From: Pseudomonas sp. LBUM920
Lineage (GTDB): Bacteria > Pseudomonadota > Gammaproteobacteria > Pseudomonadales > Pseudomonadaceae
Direction: 5' to 3'
Length of the DNA stretch: 64,000 nucleotides
NCBI RefSeq assembly: GCF_003852315.1
Contig: NZ_CP027762.1
Span: 4,321,501 to 4,385,500, forward strand
Both the position numbers and the translations under genes were made by a program. Positions within the stretch are counted from its first letter, which is position 1; each line of letters starts with the position of its first letter. This document shows, in pieces, positions 25,790 to 34,472 of the stretch. Below the pieces are notes generated by a model that was given only the letters and a program-made list of their open reading frames with translations, searched no databases and had not been told where the DNA came from.

Positions 25790-26718
25790 AAATCCCTTTG
25801 CTGTTGCTGACTCTGCTGGCCGTCACCCACACCGCGCTGGCGGCCGACCCCGCCACCCTGCGCATCGGCTATCAGAAAGGCTCTATCGCCCTGGTACTCG
25901 CCAAGGAACATGGTTTGCTGGAAAAACGCTTTGCGCACACCGCGGTGAAATGGGTCGAATTCCCCGCCGGCCCTCAGATGCTCGAAGCGCTGAACGTGGG
26001 CGCACTGGATGTAGGCTCTACCGGCGATATCCCGCCGCTGTTCGCACAAGCGGCCGGTGCCGACCTGGTCTACATCGGCGCCGAACCGCCCAAGCCAACC
26101 GCCGAAACAATCCTGGTGCGCAACGACAGCCCGCTGCACTCGGTTGCCGACCTCAAGGGCAAGAAAGTGGCGTTCCAGAAGGGCTCCAGCGCCCACAACC
26201 TGATCCTGCGCGCCTTGAATAAAGCCGGCCTGCGCTATCAGGATATTCAACCGGTGTACTTGCCCCCGGCCGACGCGCGCGCGGCGTTCGAGCAAGGCAG
26301 CGTGGACGCCTGGGCGATCTGGGAACCCTATTCGTCATTGGCGTTGAGCCAGAGCCCGACCCATGTGCTGGCCAACGGCGAGGGCCTGGGTTTGTCGGGG
26401 CCGATGTACACCGCGCGGCGTGAGTATGCGCAGGCGAACGGCGCGTTTATCCATGCGCTGCTGGGTGAACTCAGTGCCGCTGAAGCGCTCACCCGCAGCC
26501 AGCGTGAAGACAGCTTGAAGGTGCTGACCGCCTTTATGGGCCTGCCTGCCGAGGTGATTGCCCGCTATATGGATAACCGCCCGCCTTCGCCGATCCTGCC
26601 GATTGACGAGACGATTGTGCAGGCACAGCAGGCGACGGCGGATCTGTTTTATCAGAACCGTTTGTTGCCCAAGGCCATTGAAGTGAAGAAAGCCGTGTGG
26701 AGCGCTCAAGCCAACTGA
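25786..26718 (+). CDS. Aliphatic sulfonate-type periplasmic binding protein (SsuA family), orphan
   Basis: The 310-residue protein has a signal peptide (MKIPLLLLTLLAVTHTALAADP), then LRIGYQKGSIALVLAKEHGLLEKRF, FPAGPQMLEALNVGALDVGSTGDIPP and LKGKKVAFQKGSSAHNLILRAL, which is the SsuA/TauA/NrtA pattern; the GDIPP motif is especially typical for sulfonate binding proteins. The ATG overlaps the monooxygenase stop (ATGA). No permease or ATPase gene follows, so it must dock onto an SsuBC transporter elsewhere. Together with the upstream monooxygenase this suggests use of a sulfonate or sulfate ester. Confidence 0.92.
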   Translation: MKIPLLLLTLLAVTHTALAADPATLRIGYQKGSIALVLAKEHGLLEKRFAHTAVKWVEFPAGPQMLEALNVGALDVGSTGDIPPLFAQAAGADLVYIGAEPPKPTAETILVRNDSPLHSVADLKGKKVAFQKGSSAHNLILRALNKAGLRYQDIQPVYLPPADARAAFEQGSVDAWAIWEPYSSLALSQSPTHVLANGEGLGLSGPMYTARREYAQANGAFIHALLGELSAAEALTRSQREDSLKVLTAFMGLPAEVIARYMDNRPPSPILPIDETIVQAQQATADLFYQNRLLPKAIEVKKAVWSAQAN

Positions 26719-26728
26719 GGCCCAGCCG

Positions 26729-26819
26729 TGCGGGAGCGGGATTGCTCGCGAACAGCGCGTGTCAGCCAACACATCAGGTGACTGACCCACCGCATTCGCG
26801 AGCAAGCCCGCTCCCACAG
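26729..26819. repeat. REP pair (BIME), GGGAGCGGG...CTCGCGAA type
   Basis: GCGGGAGCGGGATTGCTCGCGAA at about 26730 is matched inversely by TTCGCGAGCAAGCCCGCTCCCAC ending near 26818. The about 45-bp spacer is unrelated. The pair follows the SsuA-like gene and could act as a transcript-stabilising or terminating hairpin. Confidence 0.75.
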
Positions 26820-26887
26820 TTTTTGACTGCATGTCACATCAAGTCATCCGGGCACGGCGGTCAGTAGCAGGCTAAACACGGTCAACC

Positions 26888-26976
26888 TGTGGGAGCTGGC
26901 TTGCCTGCGATAGCGGTGGATCAGCCAGTTTAGTTAGCACAAACCCACCGCTTTCGCAGGCACGCCAACTCTCACA
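26888..26976. repeat. REP pair (BIME), GTGGGAGCTGGCTTGCCTGCGA type
   Basis: TGTGGGAGCTGGCTTGCCTGCGATAGCGGTGG at 26888-26919 is matched inversely at 26945-26976 with a few mismatches. It sits between the convergent SsuA-like and fecE genes next to the other REP pair. Confidence 0.75.
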
Positions 26977-26988
26977 CTTTGAATGGCG

Positions 26989-27780
26989 TCAGGCTTGATT
27001 TCGGGTGCTTTTTTCCACGAGGCACATCGGTGTGCCGGCCACCGGCTCGCGCATGATCTGCACCTGCACATCGAATACTTGACGCATCAGTTCGGCGCTG
27101 ATGACTTCGGCGGGCGCGCCGTGCGCGACCAGTTTGCCGCCGCGCATCACCGCCAGGTGGTCGGCATAGCGGCAGGCCTGGTTGATGTCGTGGAGCACGG
27201 TGATCACGGTCTTGCCTTCGGCGGCCAGTTCGCCCATCAGGTCGAGCAGTTCGACCTGGTGACTGATGTCGAGGTAGGTGGTGGGTTCGTCGAGCAGCAC
27301 CACCGGTGCGTTCTGCGCCAGCACCATGGCCAGCCACGCGCGTTGGCGCTGGCCTCCGGACAAGTCCGCCAGGGCGCGGTCGGCCAGGGCGTCGAGTTCC
27401 AGGCGCTGCATGGCTTGTGTCACGTGGGCCTGGTCGTTGCCGCTCAGGCGCCCCCACAGCGAGTTGTGCGGGCTGCGGCCGTAAGCGATCAGTTGGCGCA
27501 CGCTGACGCCCTCCGGCACCGGCAGCACCTGGGGCAAAAATGCGATTTGTTGTGCCAGTTGGCGGGCGGACAGGCTGGCGTAGGCGTTATCCCCCAACGT
27601 CAACTCGCCCTGGGTTGGCTTGAGGATGCGCGCGAAGGCCTTGAGCAAGGTGGACTTGCCGCAGCCATTGGGCCCGATCAACGCAGTGACACGCCCCGGT
27701 GGCGGCGCGAACGACAACCCCTGCACGATGCGCGTGGCACCGTAGCCGATGTCGAGTTGATGTGCTTTTAAAATGCTCAT
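26989..27780 (-). CDS. fecE: Ferric citrate-type ABC transporter ATPase FecE
   Basis: The 263-residue subunit has Walker A GPNGCGKSTLLKAF, the Q-loop FLPQ, signature LSGGQRQRAWLAMVLAQNAPVVLLDEPTTYLDI and switch VLHDINQACRYADHL. The run from the signature to the D-loop, and LWGRLSGND before it, follow E. coli FecE closely as I remember it, more so than FepC or FhuC. The C-terminal EPVAGTPMCLVE also matches. It powers import of a ferric chelate from the periplasm. It is the last gene of fecBCDE. Confidence 0.92.
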   Translation of the reverse strand: MSILKAHQLDIGYGATRIVQGLSFAPPPGRVTALIGPNGCGKSTLLKAFARILKPTQGELTLGDNAYASLSARQLAQQIAFLPQVLPVPEGVSVRQLIAYGRSPHNSLWGRLSGNDQAHVTQAMQRLELDALADRALADLSGGQRQRAWLAMVLAQNAPVVLLDEPTTYLDISHQVELLDLMGELAAEGKTVITVLHDINQACRYADHLAVMRGGKLVAHGAPAEVISAELMRQVFDVQVQIMREPVAGTPMCLVEKSTRNQA

Positions 27781-27784
27781 GTCA

Positions 27785-28753
27785 TCAGCCCTTGAACCGT
27801 GCCAGCAACCAAAGAAAGTACGGCGCGCCGATCACCGCCGTCAGAACCCCTGCGGGGATTTCGCTGGGCGCGATCAGTGTGCGCCCGAGGGTGTCGGCCA
27901 GCACCAGCAACAGCGCGCCGATCAGCATCGCCGCCGGCAGCACATACAGGTGATGCCCGCCGACCAGCCGCCGCGCCATGTGCGGCGCGACCAGGCCGAT
28001 AAACCCAATCGGCCCGATCACCCCCACGCCCAGGCTGGTCAGGACCACCGCGCACGCCATCGCCAGCCAACGCGTGCGGGTCAGTGCGGTGCCCAGGCTG
28101 TGGGCGGCTTCGTCACCCAGGGCGATCAGGTTCAGCGGTTTGGCCAGGCACAGGCCCAACGGAATCAGCAGCAGAAACGGCAGCACCAGCGCCACGTGGT
28201 GCCAGTTGCGGCTCCACAAACTGCCGGTCAATGCGAGCAAGGCGGTGTTGATATCCAGCGGATGGGAGAGGATCAGAAACTCGGTCACGCTGGACAACGT
28301 GACCGCAATCGCCACGCCCGACAGCGCGAAACGCACCCCGGAAAAACTCACGCCGGTGTTGTACAGCGCGAGCAGCAAGGCGCCGCCGGCACCGCCGAGG
28401 CAGGCCACCAGAGGCAGCCAGGCAATCGGCATGTGCGGCCAGCCGATGATCGCCACCGTGAGTGCCAGCCCGGCGCCCTGAGTGACGCCGAGGATTTCCG
28501 GCGAGGCCAGCGGGTTGCGAATCACACCCTGGACGATCGCCCCGGCCAGGCCGAACGCGCAGCCGGCGAGGATGGCGATCAGGCTGCGTGGCAGGCGATG
28601 GTTCCACACTTCGAAGTCGAGGGCGTTGTGGGCCAACAGGCGGTCCAGCACCGTTTCCGGCGTGAGCCACACCGTGCCGGCACTGAGGCTGACACCGGTC
28701 GCCACCAGCAACATGCCGAGCAGCAGCCATAGGCGCAATCGGGGTTGGCTCAT
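27785..28753 (-). CDS. fecD: Ferric citrate-type ABC transporter permease FecD
   Basis: The 322-residue protein has about nine to ten membrane segments of the BtuC/FecCD family, with LPRSLIAILAGCAFGLAGAIVQGVIRNPLASPEILGVTQGAGLA and the cytoplasmic loop GVIGPIGFIGLVAPHMARRLVGG that contacts the ATPase. The gene starts 4 nt inside the end of fecC (overlap 28750-28753) and is followed after 4 nt by fecE. It forms a heterodimer with FecC. Confidence 0.9.
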   Translation of the reverse strand: MSQPRLRLWLLLGMLLVATGVSLSAGTVWLTPETVLDRLLAHNALDFEVWNHRLPRSLIAILAGCAFGLAGAIVQGVIRNPLASPEILGVTQGAGLALTVAIIGWPHMPIAWLPLVACLGGAGGALLLALYNTGVSFSGVRFALSGVAIAVTLSSVTEFLILSHPLDINTALLALTGSLWSRNWHHVALVLPFLLLIPLGLCLAKPLNLIALGDEAAHSLGTALTRTRWLAMACAVVLTSLGVGVIGPIGFIGLVAPHMARRLVGGHHLYVLPAAMLIGALLLVLADTLGRTLIAPSEIPAGVLTAVIGAPYFLWLLARFKG

Positions 28754-29739
28754 AGCGCGCGCCTGGCAAGAAAGAGGAAGAACGGCGCACCGATCAGCGC
28801 GGTCACCACACCCGCCGGGGTCTCCACCGGAAAGGCCACGGCGCGGCTGAGCAGGTCGGCGCCGAGTACGATCACCGCGCCCAGGGCCGCACTCAGCGGG
28901 ATCAGCCAGCGGTAGTCATTGCCGAGAAATTGCCGAATGATATTCGGCGCGATCAGCCCGACAAAACCGATGGGGCCGACGGCGCAGACGCTGGCCCCCA
29001 CCAGCAACAGGCTGGCGAAAAATACCTGCAGACGCAGGCTGGCGATGCCCACGCCCAGCGAGCGTGCAGCGTCTTCGCCCAGGTTGATCAGGTTCAGGCG
29101 CGGCGCGCACCACAGCGCCCACAGGCCGCCGATCAAGGTGCAAGGCCAGAGTAATTGCACCTGTGCCGCGCCGACGTTGGCCAGGGAACCGGCCAGCCAG
29201 TTCAGCACGCTCTGTGCCTGAGCCTCGACCAGAATCACCGTGAGCCGGGTCAATGCTGCGCACAGCGCCGCCACGGCCACGCCGGCCAATACCAGCCGAC
29301 CTTGGGCAGTGGTTGGCGACCACGCACCGCCCAGACTGAATACGGTGACCCAGGCCAAGGCGCCGCCCACGCAGGTCATCAACAATGCGCCGCCGGCAAA
29401 GGGTGGCGCGACCAAGCCGGTCGAGAACAATGCCAACCCGAGCGCCGCACCCGCCGTTACGCCAAACAGCGACGGCGATGCCAGACGGTTGCGGGTAATG
29501 CCCTGCATGAGCGCACCGGCCAGGCCCAGGCAGGCCCCGACCAATGCCGCGCATACCGCTCGCGGCACCCGCAACTGGGCGACGATATAGGCCATATTGC
29601 CGCCCACGCTGCCCTGGTGAACCAAGCCATTCCAGGCATCCGCCGCCGTGATGGTGAACGGTGACCAGCTGTACAAAGAGAGCCAGAACACTAAAGCGCC
29701 CAGCAGCACGATACTCGCTGCCGCGAGACTTCGGCCCAT
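28750..29739 (-). CDS. fecC: Ferric citrate-type ABC transporter permease FecC
   Basis: The 329-residue FecCD-family protein shows LRVPRAVCAALVGACLGLAGALMQGITRNRLASPSLFGVTAGAALG and the coupling loop AVGPIGFVGLIAPNIIRQFLGNDYR. It starts 2 nt after the binding-protein gene stop and overlaps fecD by 4 nt. The name FecC follows gene order B-C-D-E. Confidence 0.9.
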   Translation of the reverse strand: MGRSLAAASIVLLGALVFWLSLYSWSPFTITAADAWNGLVHQGSVGGNMAYIVAQLRVPRAVCAALVGACLGLAGALMQGITRNRLASPSLFGVTAGAALGLALFSTGLVAPPFAGGALLMTCVGGALAWVTVFSLGGAWSPTTAQGRLVLAGVAVAALCAALTRLTVILVEAQAQSVLNWLAGSLANVGAAQVQLLWPCTLIGGLWALWCAPRLNLINLGEDAARSLGVGIASLRLQVFFASLLLVGASVCAVGPIGFVGLIAPNIIRQFLGNDYRWLIPLSAALGAVIVLGADLLSRAVAFPVETPAGVVTALIGAPFFLFLARRAL

Positions 29740-29741
29740 GC

Positions 29742-30662
29742 TTATTGGCTCAGTACGGCTTTGCCGCCTTTGAGAATTGCCAGGGCGTCTTCGGCGATTT
29801 GCTCCGAGGCCAACACACCGCGATTGCGCGCCCAGCTGTCGCCGTCGACTTCGGCCACATGGTGGTTACGCACCGCACCGAGCACTTGCCACAGCGGCTG
29901 CTTGCTCCAGGTGTCGACGATGCTTGGGCGGCGGTAGTGGCCGACCAGCAACCAGCCCGGATCCAGCGCGAGCAATTGCTCCAGGCTGACAAACTCGGTA
30001 GGAGCTGCTTTGGCGCGCACCGACGGGACTTTCAGGCCGATGGCCTGCAGCACGCTGCCGGCGTAGGAGTCCGGGCCGTGCACGGAAAAGCTGTCTTCCC
30101 GGGCGACGCCAAACAGCACGCTGGCACCGGTGGGTATCTGCTTGGCAATTGCCTGCAAATGCTCGCGGTTCTGCGCGATACGCGCCGCCATCTGCGGGCT
30201 TTTGCCCAGGGCCTTGCCGATCAGCTCGGCGGATTTGAGGCTGCCCTCGTAATCCTCACCGCGCGAAGGCAACAGCAAGGTTGGCGCGATGCTCGACAGG
30301 TCGCTGTACAGCGCCTGGTGACGATTGAGATCGGCGACGATCAGGTCCGGCTTGAGCCGGGCGATTTCCTCGATGCTCGGCTGCGAGCGCAGGCCCACGG
30401 ATGTCCATTGGCCGATGGCCTGGCGCACGCGCGGCAACACTCGGTTGGCGTCGCCATCATCGGCAGCGCCTACGGGCGTAACGTCAACGGCGGCGAGGCT
30501 GTCGAGAAAGGAAAACTCCAGCACCACCACGCGCTTGGGCGCATCCGGCAAGTGCACTGCGTGCTGGCCATCATTGAGGTCGATGGGCGCGGCGCTTAAC
30601 ACACTGGATGAGAACGCCAGGAGGCAGGCGGCAAGGGTCGGGATGGAGCGCAACATTCGCAT
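29742..30662 (-). CDS. fecB: Ferric citrate-type periplasmic binding protein FecB
   Basis: The 306-residue protein begins with a signal peptide (MRMLRSIPTLAACLLAFSSSVLSAAP). The mature region KRVVVLEFSFLDSLAAVDVTPVG, DANRVLPRVRQAIGQWTSVG, RSQPSIEEIARLKPDLIVAD and EQLLALDPGWLLVGHYRRPSIVD follows E. coli FecB block by block as I remember it, so this is closer to FecB than to FepB or FhuD. Ligand preference cannot be read from the sequence. The start at 30662 is chosen over 30794 because the extension has no export signal. Confidence 0.9.
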   Translation of the reverse strand: MRMLRSIPTLAACLLAFSSSVLSAAPIDLNDGQHAVHLPDAPKRVVVLEFSFLDSLAAVDVTPVGAADDGDANRVLPRVRQAIGQWTSVGLRSQPSIEEIARLKPDLIVADLNRHQALYSDLSSIAPTLLLPSRGEDYEGSLKSAELIGKALGKSPQMAARIAQNREHLQAIAKQIPTGASVLFGVAREDSFSVHGPDSYAGSVLQAIGLKVPSVRAKAAPTEFVSLEQLLALDPGWLLVGHYRRPSIVDTWSKQPLWQVLGAVRNHHVAEVDGDSWARNRGVLASEQIAEDALAILKGGKAVLSQ

Positions 30663-30814
30663 GACAGGGACCTCGGCGTTGGAACACCCCGGCTGGACAG
30701 GCTGGGGAAAACGGCGGGTACTATTCCATATCAGGGCGATGCAATCAAAAAACATTCTTATTAACGCTTTTTCATTTACAGGCGCTGTACACATCCTGTG
30801 GGCAGTTGGGCGGC

Positions 30815-30949
30815 TGTGGCGAGCGGGCTTGCTCCGCGTTGGGCTGCGCAGCAGCCCCTATACAGTCACCGCAGTTTTTTCAGTCAGAACGCATTGTCAG
30901 GTTTTGGGGCCGCTTCGCAGCCCAACGCGGGGCAAGCCCGCTCGCCACA
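30815..30949. repeat. REP/BIME element (GTGGCGAGCGGGC type) in the fec intergenic region
   Basis: TGTGGCGAGCGGGCTTGCTCCGCGTTGGGCTGCG at 30815-30848 is matched inversely by CGCAGCCCAACGCGGGGCAAGCCCGCTCGCCACA near 30917-30950. It occupies most of the gap between fecB and the receptor gene. The remaining 30663-30800 is AT-rich and likely holds the fecB promoter, but no clear Fur box was found. Confidence 0.8.
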
Positions 30950-30978
30950 TCAAGCCCGCTTGGCTTCAAGTTGCGCAG

Positions 30979-33384
30979 TTAGAAGTCGACGGTGGCCGAG
31001 AGCAAGTACGTGCGCGGCGTCGACAGGGTCAATCCCGGTTCGCTGTCATCCGAGGCCCCGGCCGAGCTCCAGTAGCGTTTATCGGCGACGTTTTCGATAT
31101 TGGCGCGCAAGGTGATGTGTTTGTCATCCACCTTAAAGGCATAACGCGCACCGACGTCGATACGGTTCCAGGCGTCAATTTCTTTCACATTGGACTGATC
31201 CAGGTACTGCGAGCTGGAATAAATGCCCCGGCTGGTCAGGGTCAAACCCTCGAGCGTCGGCACATCCCATTCCGCCCCCAGGTTCACGTTGTACTTGGGC
31301 GTGGCCGGTGCGCGGTTGCCGTCGTAAGTGCCATTGGTGGTATGGGTCAGCTCGCTGTCGATGTACATCACGCCACCGAGCAGACGAAAGCCCTTGAGCG
31401 GCTCGCCAAACACACTCAGCTCCACCCCGTCGTTCTGGCGTTTGCCGTTGGGGCCGAACACCCGCGTGGTCGCGTTGGTTTCATAGGCTGGCTGCTTGAT
31501 GCGGAATACGGCGGCGGTAACAGCAAAGGCGCCCGCGTCGTATTTGGCACCGACTTCGACCTGCCGGCTGATGAACGGCGGGAAGATTTCGTCTTCGTTG
31601 ATCGAGGTAGAAGGTGCGATTTTGCCTTGGCTCAGGCCTTCCATGTAGTTGGCATACAGCGACAACGTGTCGGTGGCCTTGAAGAGGATGCCACCCGACG
31701 GCGAGATTTTTTCCTCGTCATAGGCGGTGTCACCTTTGACGTTGTCGGTCCAGTCGTCCACCTTCACCCGCTGCCAGCGCGCGCCAAGGGTCAGCAGCAA
31801 TCGGTCGTCGAAGAAACCCAGGGTGTCGGACAGCGCGACACCGCTGAACTTATTCTCTGTGTAGACCTTGGAATCAAAGCGCGTCGGCCGCGAGGGGGTC
31901 GGGGTTTGCACCGGATCATAGAGGTCACTTGGCGCCGCCGCGTAGCGCGCCCCGCCGTTTTCAAAGTCCATATAGAAGTAGCTGGCAGCCAGGTTGAGCT
32001 CATGGCTGACGGGGCCGGTGTGGAACCAGCTGCGCATGCCCGCCGTGGCGGTGCGCACGTTTTCGTCGCGGGTAAAATCACGCGGCTGCACGCTGAAATC
32101 CCCGGCATTGTTGGTGACGGACACGGCGTGGCGCAGGAAATCGTGATTACTTTTACGCGCGCCGACACCGCCGTAGAGCATCACGCTATCAGTGAGGTCG
32201 AACTCGCCGTTGACGGTACCGAACGTGTCATCGGTGCTGGCCTTGCTCCAGGGTTGCGCGTAGTTGCGGCGCACATCGCTGGCACTCGGCACGCGGGCAT
32301 TGGGGCCGATCTGCACACGCTCCTGCGGGGCATCGGTGTCACGCTCGGTGTGACCGATGTCGGTAGAAAGGCGCAGGCGTTCACCACGAAAATCCAGGCC
32401 CAGAACGGCCATCTCACGGTCGACGCTCTGGTGGTCCCATTCGGTGTCGCCGGACTGCTTCACGCCGTTGAAACGGATGCCGAATTTGTTGTCCTCACCA
32501 AAGCGCCGGCCCACGTCCACCGCGCCGCCGGCCTGGCTGTCGGAGGCCCAGGTGCCGGTGAACGAATTGATGTCTTTGTCGGTGGCGCGCTTGGGCACCA
32601 CGTTGATTCCGCCGCCGACGCTGCCGCGCGGTGAGATGCCGTTGATCAACTGGCTCGGGCCCTTGAGGATATCGACGCGCTCGGCCATTTCCATGTCGAT
32701 GGTGTACGTCGGCAACACGCCGTACAGGCCGTTGTAGGCCACATCACTGTTGAACAGACTGAATCCGCGAATGGTGAACTGCTCATAGCGTCCACCGGCC
32801 GGGTTGGTGGCGCGCACTGAAGGGTCGCTGGCGATCAGGTCGCCGAGGGTGCGGGCCTGCTGGTTCTTCACCGCTTCCTCGGTGTAGGTGGTCATGCTGA
32901 ACGGCGTTTCCATGAAGTCCCGCGAACCGAGCAAGCCCTGCGAGCCACGACGCGCCACTTGGCCGCCGGCGTAGGTATCGCCGCCCTCCTGCCCGGTGCT
33001 GCCGATGATTGAAGTCGGCGCCAATTGCAGGCTGCTGCCGTCGGGCGCCGGCACCAGCCTGTATGCCTGCTCACCCATCGGTTGCAACTGCAGGCCGGAG
33101 CCTTGCAACAAGTAAGCAAAGCCCTCCTCCACGCCATATTCGCCGGCCAGGCCGCTGCTGCTGCGACCGCTGACCAACGCAGGATCTACCGACAGATTGA
33201 CCCCCGACAGCCCGGCAAAACGGGTCAAGGCTGCGCTCAGGCTGCCGGCCGGCACCTGGTAGCTGCGCCGAGCACTGCTGTCTTCGGCATAGCTGATCGG
33301 GACGAATAATGGGCTGGCACTGAGGCTCAGCATCAAGCTCAAGTTCAATAACGGGCGCAGGCGCAAAGGTGGGACGGCGGGCAT
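30979..33384 (-). CDS. TonB-dependent siderophore receptor with N-terminal STN domain
   Basis: A secretin/TonB short N-terminal (STN) domain (YQVPAGSLSAALTRFAGLSGVNLSVDPALV, then GEYGVEEGFAYLLQGSGLQLQPMGEQAYRL) follows the signal sequence RLRPLLNLSLMLSLSASPLFVPISYA. The plug has FTIRGFSLFNSDVAYNGLYG and RVDILKGPSQLINGISPRGSVGGGINVVPKRA, typical of ferric hydroxamate or mixed siderophore receptors and unlike FecA. The barrel ends LLSATVDF. The start is uncertain: ATGs at 33459, 33417 and 33384 are in frame; the last gives the most normal signal peptide and is used here (801 residues). An STN domain usually works with a FecI/FecR pair, and none is coded nearby. Confidence 0.9.
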   Translation of the reverse strand: MPAVPPLRLRPLLNLSLMLSLSASPLFVPISYAEDSSARRSYQVPAGSLSAALTRFAGLSGVNLSVDPALVSGRSSSGLAGEYGVEEGFAYLLQGSGLQLQPMGEQAYRLVPAPDGSSLQLAPTSIIGSTGQEGGDTYAGGQVARRGSQGLLGSRDFMETPFSMTTYTEEAVKNQQARTLGDLIASDPSVRATNPAGGRYEQFTIRGFSLFNSDVAYNGLYGVLPTYTIDMEMAERVDILKGPSQLINGISPRGSVGGGINVVPKRATDKDINSFTGTWASDSQAGGAVDVGRRFGEDNKFGIRFNGVKQSGDTEWDHQSVDREMAVLGLDFRGERLRLSTDIGHTERDTDAPQERVQIGPNARVPSASDVRRNYAQPWSKASTDDTFGTVNGEFDLTDSVMLYGGVGARKSNHDFLRHAVSVTNNAGDFSVQPRDFTRDENVRTATAGMRSWFHTGPVSHELNLAASYFYMDFENGGARYAAAPSDLYDPVQTPTPSRPTRFDSKVYTENKFSGVALSDTLGFFDDRLLLTLGARWQRVKVDDWTDNVKGDTAYDEEKISPSGGILFKATDTLSLYANYMEGLSQGKIAPSTSINEDEIFPPFISRQVEVGAKYDAGAFAVTAAVFRIKQPAYETNATTRVFGPNGKRQNDGVELSVFGEPLKGFRLLGGVMYIDSELTHTTNGTYDGNRAPATPKYNVNLGAEWDVPTLEGLTLTSRGIYSSSQYLDQSNVKEIDAWNRIDVGARYAFKVDDKHITLRANIENVADKRYWSSAGASDDSEPGLTLSTPRTYLLSATVDF

Positions 33385-33480
33385 TGGCGGAAGCTCTCGA
33401 TTTGATTCACTTGCCATGAATGACAGGCGAGGTGAAAAAAAGGGACAGGCTTCGGCCATTTTTTTCAGGCAGTAAAGCGC

Positions 33481-33777
33481 TCAACTGACCGGTACCTCCG
33501 GCCCCAGCTTGACCCGGTCCAGCGTCATCAGAGCCTTGAACCACTTCAGGTTGGGGTGCTCGGCGAAGATCCGGCGGGCCAGCGCCTGGTATTTCTGCAG
33601 GCTGGCGACATTCAGTATCAGCACGACATCCACGTCGCCGGTGGCGCAGAGATGGGACTGTCGCTGTTGGCGGTGCCTGGCGGTTAAGCGCTTACGTGTC
33701 AGGGTTATCCCGGCAAATACCCTGGGTATTTTCGTCTTGCATAGAAGCCACCCATTGCTCAGGATGGCGGCCTGATT
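33481..33777 (-). pseudogene. Remnant of an Lrp/AsnC-family regulator (C-terminal part only)
   Basis: The minus strand reads in one frame from a stop at 33778-33780 to TGA at 33481, with FAGITLTRK (about 33715), then CATGDVDVVLILNVASLQKYQALARRI, NLKWFKALMTLDRVKLG and the end PEVPVS. This is the ligand-binding (RAM) domain of an Lrp/AsnC protein including the TGDVD core. No start codon and no helix-turn-helix part precede it, and the segment between FAGITLTRK and CATGDVD is shorter and more basic (RLTARHRQQRQ) than in intact homologues, so an internal stretch is also degraded. It begins 22 bp beyond the most distal ATG of the receptor gene. Confidence 0.75.
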
Positions 33778-33803
33778 TCAACCTCTGCAAGAAGGCTCGA
33801 CGC

Positions 33804-34430
33804 ATGAAACTATTGCGTAAATGGCGCGAACACCAAGCGCGCAAGGCATTACGCGCGCTCTCCCCCCTGGAGCGTTCGACGCAAAAACTGCGCAACCGTT
33901 ACCCCGACTACAGCTTTGGCATCGGCACCTACGGTGACCTGAAGGTTCACGACTGGCATGAAGGTACGACCTTGCGCGTAGGCGCTTACACGTCCATTGC
34001 CGGCAACGTCGAAGTGTATCTCGGCGGCCACCATCGCACTGATTGGCTCAGCTGCTATCCCTTCCCGGCCAAGGTTAAAAGCCTCGCGCACATCACTGAT
34101 TTTGGTGGCAGCAAGGGCGACGTGATCATTGGCAATGATTGCTGGATCAGCTCGCACGCGAAGATTCTGTCCGGCGTCACCATCGGCAATGGCGCGGTCG
34201 TCGCGGCGGGCTCGATTGTGACCAAGGACGTTGCCCCTTACGCCATCGTGGGCGGCAACCCCGCCAAACATATCCGCTGGCGCTTCGATGAGCCCACCCG
34301 CCAGATCCTCGAACAGTCCGCCTGGTGGGAATGGCCGGAAACCGAGGTGCGCGCGATCGCTCATTTGCTCTGCAGCACGGATATCGACCCGTTTGTGGAT
34401 TACCTCAAGCAGCGCGCCACCGGCGCCTGA
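33804..34430 (+). CDS. Hexapeptide-repeat O-acetyltransferase (CatB/xenobiotic acetyltransferase-like)
   Basis: The 208-residue protein starts at 33804 after GAAGG. A short basic helix is followed by left-handed beta-helix repeats: GAYTSIAGNVEVYLGGHHRTDWLSCYPF (the loop with the catalytic His of the CatB group), GDVIIGNDCWISSHAKILSGVTIGNGAVVAAGSIVTKDVAPYAIVGGNPAKHIRWRF. These proteins acetylate hydroxyl groups of sugars or antibiotics as trimers. The acceptor is unknown. It is a single gene facing the tRNA-Pro. Confidence 0.9.
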   Translation: MKLLRKWREHQARKALRALSPLERSTQKLRNRYPDYSFGIGTYGDLKVHDWHEGTTLRVGAYTSIAGNVEVYLGGHHRTDWLSCYPFPAKVKSLAHITDFGGSKGDVIIGNDCWISSHAKILSGVTIGNGAVVAAGSIVTKDVAPYAIVGGNPAKHIRWRFDEPTRQILEQSAWWEWPETEVRAIAHLLCSTDIDPFVDYLKQRATGA

Positions 34431-34472
34431 CGCATGCCGACAGGCAGCCATGCAAAACTGGCGCGCATGAAA

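Noticed and set aside
26729..26976. Repeats as a CRISPR array
   Set aside because: The units are inverted pairs of REP type with different sequences, not direct repeats with equal spacers. No cas gene is present.
30663..30800. AT-rich region upstream of fecB as a Fur box
   Set aside because: TTAATAAGAATG-like sequence is seen, but too few positions match the 19-bp Fur consensus.
33509..33775. Plus-strand frame of 88 codons
   Set aside because: Shadow of the Lrp/AsnC remnant on the other strand, with Cys- and Arg-rich composition.
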